From Candidatus Aalborgicola bjergmarkensis (GTDB taxonomy: Bacteria; Pseudomonadota; Gammaproteobacteria; Burkholderiales; Burkholderiaceae_C): a stretch of DNA of 64,000 nucleotides. The DNA is taken from the NCBI GenBank assembly GCA_016708725.1, contig JADJFE010000003.1, positions 62,001 through 126,000 of the forward strand, in the 5' to 3' direction. Below, in pieces: positions 58,075-64,000 of the stretch; within the stretch, counting starts at the first letter, position 1; each line of letters begins with the position of its first letter. The translations under genes and the position numbers were made by a program. A model generated the notes under the pieces. That model was not told where the DNA came from and ran no database searches. It saw only the letters and a list, made by a program, of their open reading frames with translations.

Positions 58075-59607
58075 ATGAAAGTACGCGCACAAATCGGCAT
58101 GGTGCTGAATCTGGACAAGTGCATTGGCTGCCACACCTGTTCCGTCACCTGCAAAAACGTCTGGACCAGCCGCGCCGGTATGGAATACGCCTGGTTCAAC
58201 AACGTCGAAACCAAACCCGGCATCGGCTACCCCAAGGAATGGGAAAACCAGGACAAATGGAACGGCGGCTGGGTCCGTAACGCCGACGGCTCGATAGCAC
58301 CCAAGCAAGGCGGCAAATGGAAGATGCTCATGCGCATCTTCGCCAACCCCAATCTGCCGCAGATCGACGACTACTACGAACCCTTCACCTTCGACTACGA
58401 CCATCTGCAATCGGCACCCGAGACCAAAGCCGCGCCGACCGCACGCCCGCGCAGCCTGATTACGGGTCAGCGCATGGAAAAAATCGTATGGGGCCCGAAC
58501 TGGGAAGAAATCCTCGGCGGAGAGTTCTCCAAACGCGGCAAGGACGCCAACCTGGCCAACTTCGAGCAGGTGCAAAAGGACATGGTGGGCCAGTTTGAAA
58601 ACACCTTCATGATGTACCTGCCGCGCCTGTGCGAGCACTGCCTGAACCCGGCCTGCGTGGCCTCCTGCCCGTCCGGTTCGATCTACAAGCGCGAAGACGA
58701 CGGCATCGTGCTCATTGACCAGGACAAATGCCGGGGCTGGCGCATGTGCGTCTCGGGCTGCCCGTACAAGAAAATCTACTACAACTGGAAGAGCGGCAAG
58801 GCCGAAAAGTGCATCTTCTGCTATCCGCGCATCGAAGCCGGTCAGCCCACGGTCTGCTCGGAAACCTGCGTCGGGCGCATCCGCTACCTGGGCGTGGTGC
58901 TGTATGACGCCGACCAGATTGCCGAGGCCGCCAGCGTTGCCGATGAGAAAGACCTGTACCAGGCCCAGCTCAAGATGTTCCTCAACCCCAACGACCCGGC
59001 GGTGATTGCGCAGGCGCGTCTGGATGGCGTACCCGAAGCCTGGCTGGAAGCCGCACGCAATAGCCCGGTCTACAAGATGGCGATGGACTGGAAAGTGGCC
59101 CTGCCGCTGCACCCCGAGTACCGCACGCTGCCCATGGTCTGGTACATCCCGCCGCTCTCCCCCATCACGTCCGCTGCCAATGCCGGGCATGTCGGTGTCA
59201 ACGGCACGATTCCCGACATCGCCCAGATGCGCATTCCCGTGCAGTACCTGGCCAACCTGCTGACCGCGGGCGACACCGCTCCCGTGGTGCGTGCGCTGGA
59301 GCGCATGCTGGCCATGCGCGCCTACCAGCGCAGCAAACACGTCGATGGCGTGGAAAACCGCGCCGTACTGGATCAGGTGAGCCTGAGCACCGAGCAGGTC
59401 GAAGACATGTACCAGATCATGGCGATTGCCAACTACGAAGACCGCTTTGTGATCCCCTCGGCACACCGCGAATACGCCGAAAACGCCTTTGACCTGCGCG
59501 GTGGCTGCGGCTTCTCGTTCGGCAACGGCTGCTCGGACGGCGACAGCGAAGCCAGCCTGTTCGGCGGCGCCAAGCCCCGCACCATCCCGATCAAGGCCCT
59601 GGTCTAA
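58075..59607 (+). CDS. narH: Respiratory nitrate reductase beta subunit
   Basis: The 510-residue electron-transfer subunit holds one 3Fe-4S and three 4Fe-4S clusters. Cys sets are seen in CIGCHTCSVTCKNVW (C16, C19, C22, C26), CEHCLNPACVASCP, CRGWRMCVSGCP (Trp in place of the second Cys, diagnostic of the 3Fe-4S site) and CIFCYPRIEAGQPTVCSETC. Start at MKVRAQIGMV with GGAG before it; the frame is open upstream inside narG but is ignored. Confidence 0.96.
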   Translation: MKVRAQIGMVLNLDKCIGCHTCSVTCKNVWTSRAGMEYAWFNNVETKPGIGYPKEWENQDKWNGGWVRNADGSIAPKQGGKWKMLMRIFANPNLPQIDDYYEPFTFDYDHLQSAPETKAAPTARPRSLITGQRMEKIVWGPNWEEILGGEFSKRGKDANLANFEQVQKDMVGQFENTFMMYLPRLCEHCLNPACVASCPSGSIYKREDDGIVLIDQDKCRGWRMCVSGCPYKKIYYNWKSGKAEKCIFCYPRIEAGQPTVCSETCVGRIRYLGVVLYDADQIAEAASVADEKDLYQAQLKMFLNPNDPAVIAQARLDGVPEAWLEAARNSPVYKMAMDWKVALPLHPEYRTLPMVWYIPPLSPITSAANAGHVGVNGTIPDIAQMRIPVQYLANLLTAGDTAPVVRALERMLAMRAYQRSKHVDGVENRAVLDQVSLSTEQVEDMYQIMAIANYEDRFVIPSAHREYAENAFDLRGGCGFSFGNGCSDGDSEASLFGGAKPRTIPIKALV

Positions 59608-59625
59608 GATTACAAAGGAACAGCC

Positions 59626-60294
59626 ATGACAGAAATCCGCTATTCGCTACGCGCACTCGCGCTACTGCTGGGCTACCCCCACGACGGACTGCGCGCGCGT
59701 TTGCCTGCGCTGATCGAAGCCATTGACCAGGAAGCCGCCATCCCCCAAGCGCGCCGCGCCGAGCTGCGTGCATTGGCATCCGAACTGGCACGTCTGGACC
59801 CGATGGAAGTCGAGTCGCGCTACGTCGAAACCTTTGACCGAGGACGTGCGACCTCCTTGCACCTGTTCGAGCATGTGCACGGCGACTCGCGCGCACGCGG
59901 CCCGGCGCTGGTCGATCTGGCGCAAACCTACGAAAAAGCCGAACTATTCCTATCGCCGGACGAACTGCCCGACCACCTGTGCGTGGTGCTGGAATTCGCC
60001 TCGACCCAGCCGCCAGAGCTGGCGCGTGCATTCCTGGGTGAAATGGCACACATCCTGACCGCCATTTTCAGCGCCCTGCGAGAGCGCGGCAGCCCGTATG
60101 CCGCAGTCCTTGCCGCCGTGCTGGAACTCTGCGGCCAGCAAGTCCAATCCGTCGCCATTGCCACCGAAGAATCGCTCGACGCTACCTGGGCCGAGCCAGA
60201 AGTCTTTGGCGGCTGCAGCAGCGCTGGCCAAACCCGGCCCAACACCCCCCAACCCATTCACATTGTCCGCAAACCCCAAGGAGTCGCCGCATGA
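59626..60294 (+). CDS. narJ: Nitrate reductase molybdenum cofactor assembly chaperone
   Basis: The 222-residue TorD/DmsD-like chaperone binds apo-NarG for cofactor insertion. It has SLRALALLLGYPHDGLR and the conserved YVETFDRGRATSLHLFEHVHGDSR block. Its end overlaps the narI ATG by 4 bp. Confidence 0.94.
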   Translation: MTEIRYSLRALALLLGYPHDGLRARLPALIEAIDQEAAIPQARRAELRALASELARLDPMEVESRYVETFDRGRATSLHLFEHVHGDSRARGPALVDLAQTYEKAELFLSPDELPDHLCVVLEFASTQPPELARAFLGEMAHILTAIFSALRERGSPYAAVLAAVLELCGQQVQSVAIATEESLDATWAEPEVFGGCSSAGQTRPNTPQPIHIVRKPQGVAA

Positions 60295-61019
60295 AAACCC
60301 TCGACAACTTTCTCTTTGGTTATTACCCCTACATCTGCCTGACGGTCTTTCTGCTGGGTAGCCTGATCCGCTTCGACCGCGACCAGTACACCTGGAAAAG
60401 CGACTCGTCGCAACTGCTGCGTGCCGGGCAACTGCGCCTGGGCAGCAATCTGTTCCATATCGGCATCCTGTTTTTACTAGCTGGTCACACCGTCGGATTG
60501 CTGACCCCCCACTTCCTGTACGAACCCTTCATCAGCGCGGGCCACAAGCAGCTCATGGCCATGATCTCGGGTGGATTTTTTGGCGTTCTGGGCTTTTTGG
60601 GTGTCACCATCCTGCTGCACCGGCGCCTGAGCGATCCACGCATCCGCGTCAACTCCAAGGGTAGCGACATTTTGCTGCTGTGGCTCTTGTGGCTGCAATT
60701 CGCGCTGGGCCTGTCCACCGTACCGCTGTCCGCGCAGCATCTGGACGGCAGCATGATGATCAAACTGGCCGAGTGGGCGCAGCACATCGTCACCTTCCGC
60801 GCCGGTGCCCCTGAGTTCCTGGCAGATGCGGGCCTCATTTTCAAAGCGCACATGTTCCTGGGTATGACGATCTTCCTGGTCTTCCCGTTCACACGCCTGG
60901 TGCACGTCTGGAGCGGCTTTGGCACGCTGGCCTATGTGATGCGCCCCTACCAACTGGTACGCAGCCGCCGTCTGGGCGTTACCCCCACCATGCCCCTGAG
61001 CCAGCAACGCCCGAACTAA
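60291..61019 (+). CDS. narI: Respiratory nitrate reductase gamma subunit (cytochrome b)
   Basis: The 242-residue inner-membrane quinol oxidase subunit has five hydrophobic helices. Paired His residues are seen in LFHIGILFLLAGHTVG and KAHMFLGMTIFLVFPFTRLVHVW, which bind the two b hemes. It oxidises quinol and feeds NarH. Coupled to narJ by an ATGA overlap. Confidence 0.95.
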   Translation: MKTLDNFLFGYYPYICLTVFLLGSLIRFDRDQYTWKSDSSQLLRAGQLRLGSNLFHIGILFLLAGHTVGLLTPHFLYEPFISAGHKQLMAMISGGFFGVLGFLGVTILLHRRLSDPRIRVNSKGSDILLLWLLWLQFALGLSTVPLSAQHLDGSMMIKLAEWAQHIVTFRAGAPEFLADAGLIFKAHMFLGMTIFLVFPFTRLVHVWSGFGTLAYVMRPYQLVRSRRLGVTPTMPLSQQRPN

Positions 61020-61031
61020 GAGCCAGCCCCC

Positions 61032-61889
61032 ATGAACGCCCTGCCCTCTACCTCTGCGACTTCCACGACCTCCTCCGGCTGCGGCAGCGGCCACTGCCAA
61101 TGCGCCAGCGCAGCCGCCACCGTGGCTGTTCCCAGCATCAACGGCATCGCCTTGCACGCGCCCGACGCGCAGCCTGACCCGGCCACCTTGCAGGAGCTGG
61201 CCTACACCGAACTGCTGCGCCAGCAGGCGGTCAAGGCGGGTTTGCTGCCACGCCACACGGGGCTGACGGCGCCCACACTGAGCGATGCACAGCGCGACGT
61301 TCTCGAAAAAATGGTCGAGCAAGCGGTACAGGCACCCGAGCCGACCGGGGAAGAATGCCAGCGCTACTTTGATGCCCACAAAACACAGTTTGTCGTCGGC
61401 CAGGCACTGCATGTCCGCCATATCCTGTTTGCCGTCACACCCGGCGTGGATGTCCGTGCGCTGGCCGCACATGCCGAAAAAGCCTTGCTGAGTCTCCTGG
61501 GCAAGGACGTGTCCCCGGATCGCTTCACCCAACTGGCCGCCGAACTCTCCAACTGCCCCAGCAGCACCCAGGGTGGCGATCTGGGCTGGGTTGGCCCCAA
61601 CGACTGCGCGCCTGAACTGTCCAAGGCGCTATTCCACCCCAGCGCACCGCTGGCACTGGGCGTCCAGCCGCAGCTGGTGCACACACGCTTTGGCTTTCAC
61701 ATCGTTGACGTGCTGGAAAAACGCGCCGGAGAGCAAAAAACCTTTGCCGACGTGCGCACCCGCATTGCCATGCAACTCACCATGCAATCCCGCGCACGCG
61801 CCTGGCACCAGTACATGCAACTGCTGGCCGGGCAGGCTCTCATTGAAGGCATTGATCTGGATACAGCCGATTCGCCGCTGGTGCAGTAG
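61032..61889 (+). CDS. Parvulin-type peptidyl-prolyl isomerase of the nar operon
   Basis: The 285-residue protein has a PpiC/NifM-like parvulin core (ALHVRHILFAVTPGVD, CPSSTQGGDLGWVG, VHTRFGFHIVDVLEKR) and lacks a signal peptide. The N-terminus is Cys-rich: C17, C22 and C24 in GCGSGHCQCA, a possible metal or Fe-S site. It lies 12 bp after narI and is presumably a maturation factor for the reductase (inference from operon context). The last codons are duplicated near 63060. Confidence 0.88.
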   Translation: MNALPSTSATSTTSSGCGSGHCQCASAAATVAVPSINGIALHAPDAQPDPATLQELAYTELLRQQAVKAGLLPRHTGLTAPTLSDAQRDVLEKMVEQAVQAPEPTGEECQRYFDAHKTQFVVGQALHVRHILFAVTPGVDVRALAAHAEKALLSLLGKDVSPDRFTQLAAELSNCPSSTQGGDLGWVGPNDCAPELSKALFHPSAPLALGVQPQLVHTRFGFHIVDVLEKRAGEQKTFADVRTRIAMQLTMQSRARAWHQYMQLLAGQALIEGIDLDTADSPLVQ

Positions 61890-62049
61890 GCAATAGGCGA
61901 GACGCGAGGCGTAGAAATCCAGTCGGGGTATGCTACGCTTTTAGCAGCTGCCCCCGCACGTTCCATAAGGGGTGCAGGTTGATTTCGTGTGAATATCCAG
62001 GTAAAGCGTTGCCAACGAGCGGGTTTCGCGAAACACAAACAACGTGATG
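61867..62049. repeat. Direct repeat flanking NYN gene, copy 1
   Basis: From CCGATTCGCCGCTGGTGCAG (end of ppiC) through a GCTGCCCCCGCACGTTCC repeat to AACAACGTGATG. The same order of sequence recurs at 63057-63230 with about nine fewer bases and few mismatches. Confidence 0.8.
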
Positions 62050-62194
62050 GCACATCGTTCAGCGCGGCCACTCCTTTGCGCGACCCGGCAATGCTTTGAG
62101 CGATTCAGACCCGCTGTCGGGTAGGGTCTATCGCAATCCCAGCACTGCGTATACAATTCTTCACACATACCCGCTGGCAGCGTGCTGTCAGCTC

Positions 62195-62233
62195 AAAGGG
62201 CCACATCTTCGGGTGCGGCCCTTTGCTTTTTTT
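62195..62233 (+). terminator. Strong hairpin with UUCG loop and T run, just before NYN start
   Basis: AAAGGGCC and GGCCCTTT pair, with an inner CATC-TTCG-GGTG stem, and a seven-T run follows. The T run ends 9 bp before the NYN-gene ATG. A TATACAAT (62150-62157) lies upstream, so a transcript of about 70 nt could end here; it may act as an attenuator or the end of a small RNA. Confidence 0.75.
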
Positions 62234-62242
62234 GGAAACAGC

Positions 62243-63010
62243 ATGTGCATCTGGGTCTATATCGACGGCTTCAACCTCTACTACGCCATCCGCGATTCCG
62301 GCTGCAAATGGCTCAATATCAAAGCACTGACCGAGGCTGCAATGCCTGCGGGCATCATCGTCGAGAAACTCAAGTACTACACGGCGCGCGTTTCCGGAAT
62401 CACCGACCCCGACCAGCCACGGCGCCAGCAAATCTATTACAACGCGCTGCGGACGCTGCCGGAGGTCGAACTTTTCTTCGGGCAATTCCTCGCCAAAGCA
62501 GTGTGGCGCCCCGTGCTTAACTTGCCCGTTGGTGACCGTGCAATTCAGCATGGAAACGGACCGACGACACTACCGCCTGGAAGCTATCCAGTTGACCCAG
62601 ATGCTGCCGTCAATGGTAATCAGCGTGAATCGCTGCCCGTCGGGAAATACGGCAAGGGTAACAAGGTCCGCCAGCCAGCGCTTGGTGCGGTCAAGGCGCT
62701 GGTCCATGTCATGGAGGAGAAAGGCTCGGACGTCAATCTGGCCAGCCATCTCATCAACGACGGCTGGGCGGGCCGCTACGAAGCGGCCATAGTCATCTCG
62801 AACGACACTGATCTGGTTGAGCCCATCCGTATCGTTGTGCAAGAACTCAAGAAACCGGTAACCCTGCTTTGCCCATCACCGTTCGGGGTTGCCAAGCCGC
62901 TCGCGGCGGTGGCCAGCCATGTTCGGCACATTCACGCCGCGCACCTGAAGGCTTCCGTTTTCCCCGACACGCTGCCAGGGACTGGCATCACAAAACCGGC
63001 GAGCTGGTAG
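62243..63010 (+). CDS. NYN-domain (PIN-like) RNase family protein
   Basis: The 255-residue protein starts CIWVYIDGFNLYYAIRD with the first catalytic Asp (residue 8), and has VISNDTDLVEPI and KGSDVNLASHLINDGW, the other acidic NYN residues. It is predicted to be an Mg-dependent ribonuclease. Target unknown. The ATG at 62243 follows GGAAACAGC; the frame is open back to 62096, but the terminator lies in that stretch. Direct repeats on both sides suggest it was inserted after the nar operon. Confidence 0.85.
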   Translation: MCIWVYIDGFNLYYAIRDSGCKWLNIKALTEAAMPAGIIVEKLKYYTARVSGITDPDQPRRQQIYYNALRTLPEVELFFGQFLAKAVWRPVLNLPVGDRAIQHGNGPTTLPPGSYPVDPDAAVNGNQRESLPVGKYGKGNKVRQPALGAVKALVHVMEEKGSDVNLASHLINDGWAGRYEAAIVISNDTDLVEPIRIVVQELKKPVTLLCPSPFGVAKPLAAVASHVRHIHAAHLKASVFPDTLPGTGITKPASW

Positions 63011-63056
63011 TGCTCATCAAATTGGAGGCGTTACGCACTCTCGTATCTGGGCGAAA

Positions 63057-63230
63057 CCGATTCGCCGCTGGTGCAGTAAGCACAATAGGCGAGACGCGGC
63101 CCAGCGGGACATGCTACGCTTTTAGAAGCTGCTCCCGCACGTTCCATAAGGGGTGCAGGTTGATTTCGTGTGAATATCCAGGTAAAGCGTTGCCAACGAG
63201 CGGGTTTCGCGAAACACAAACAACGTGATG
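63057..63230. repeat. Direct repeat flanking NYN gene, copy 2
   Basis: It repeats 61867-62049, beginning with the last codons of ppiC (CCGATTCGCCGCTGGTGCAG) although no ppiC gene precedes it here. Confidence 0.8.
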
Positions 63231-63800
63231 TCGGGCACGATGCGGACGCTGGTGGTGATTCCGGCCATGCTACTTGCTGAACTCCAGGATACTGCCCGAA
63301 GTGTGCAGCACTGGCAGCTTGGGTATAAATCTGGCTGAACCACCCGAAGTGTGGACCGGGTTACTGTTACTGCGTTATTGATAGCTATTCCCGCACAGCC
63401 CTCGGGGGCTAGAGGCTGATTCGATGCTGATTTGATGCCTGATTTGTGGCCAAAAAGGTGCCACAGAGGCTTGTAAGAGGGTTTTGCATCGCAGTTTTTG
63501 CATTTGTAATATCACGGGTGATATGAGATTTAAGCTGAAATTCCAGCGAATCGCGTGACGAACTGGCTGCATACCGGACGCACGCTCCCATGCTCACAGC
63601 CCCTCACCCCAGCCCCGGCTGGTGCGAGGAAGCCAAATCCAACGACCACATCACTGAATCGCACCCGATGCGTGATGCGTTAGGATCGGTCGATCCTCTT
63701 GAAGCGTGACAGTTTGTGCGACAAAATGGTGTCGTTCTTTGTCATTCTTTGTCGCGCTTGAGCGCCATTGCCGGACATTTTTACCCTTCAAGGACAACCG
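63231..63800. other. Intergenic stretch, no gene recognised
   Basis: About 570 bp without a credible gene. It has an ATAGCTATTCCCGCACAGCC short repeat near 63380, a direct GATTCGATGCTGATTTGATG repetition near 63418, and an ATGGTGTCGTTCTTTGTCATTC-like stutter near 63725 (two TTCTTTGTC units). Confidence 0.5.
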
Positions 63801-64000
63801 ATGCCACGCACCACGTCAACCGAAGAGATGCTACAGATTGAGGCCATCGTGGCAGGCCTTGCCCATGGGGCGGGCATTGCCACCATTGAAGCCGAATTGG
63901 AGCGACTGCACGGACACAAGCCCAACCGTCGCACACTACAGCGCCGCTTGCACAAGCTCGTTGCGGAAAACCGCCTCACTACAGAAGGTGAGAGCATCGC
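63801..64000 (+). CDS. Unidentified protein with N-terminal helix-turn-helix, cut by window end
   Basis: The ATG is preceded by AAGGACAACC. The visible 66 residues read MPRTTSTEEMLQIEAIVAGL and KPNRRTLQRRLHKLVAENRL, a helical, winged-helix-like start. Similar beginnings precede Fic-domain proteins in this bacterial group, but the rest lies outside the window, so that identity is only a guess. Confidence 0.6.
   Translation, partial: MPRTTSTEEMLQIEAIVAGLAHGAGIATIEAELERLHGHKPNRRTLQRRLHKLVAENRLTTEGESI

Noticed and set aside
57955..59466. Minus-strand open frame of 503 codons opposite narG/narH
   Set aside because: It lies opposite invariant Fe-S motifs of NarH; composition is that of an antisense shadow.

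Overview
The window looks like chromosomal DNA of a beta-proteobacterium, most likely family Comamonadaceae and possibly a Rhodoferax-like facultative anaerobe. This rests on overall protein character, a narK1K2GHJI nitrate-respiration operon with a parvulin gene, the tyrS / M23 peptidase / anmK neighbourhood, and many short 'AGCTGCTCCCGC'-type intergenic repeats. The genus is an inference. No rRNA, tRNA or CRISPR array was seen.

Layout. 1-4.2 kb: the 3' part of a PrsK-like histidine kinase and four prepilin-like proteins. 4.5-8.1 kb: a giant lipoprotein built of about 13 Ig-like repeats. 8.3-10.5 kb: an HD-GYP protein and a quinone-oxidoreductase-like enzyme. 10.6-18.0 kb: a defence island, namely a type III restriction-modification operon with an AAA-ATPase/TOPRIM pair between mod and res. 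It is bracketed by two nearly identical 176-bp direct repeats. Res appears to have lost its C-terminal helicase half. 18.1-20.3 kb: feoAB with a Fur-box-like site. 20.5-24.2 kb: a large hybrid sensor kinase.

24.2-32.4 kb holds the most unusual system. Two kaiB-kaiC pairs enclose two PAS-GGDEF diguanylate cyclases, nearly all joined by 4-bp overlaps or short gaps, with tyrS at the end of the run. This suggests a KaiBC timing or stress module coupled to c-di-GMP signalling. 32.7-35.3 kb: an M23 peptidase and anmK.

35.4-47.6 kb is a plastic accessory region. It has three Fic paralogues (one frameshifted), an integrase-less integron cassette array (two attC sites, two small cassette genes), a group II intron inserted in one attC, and a 2.2-kb direct duplication flanking vapBC and abiE toxin-antitoxin systems. 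It also carries helicase, vapB and abiEii relics and several palindromic repeat families.

47.7-51 kb: the Prc protease and a RIO-type kinase. 51.3-61.9 kb: narK1-narK2-narG-narH-narJ-narI-ppiC, a complete respiratory nitrate reductase operon with two transporters. 61.9-63.2 kb: a NYN-domain gene between two direct repeats that each carry the last codons of ppiC. The window ends in the start of an unidentified gene at 63.8 kb.
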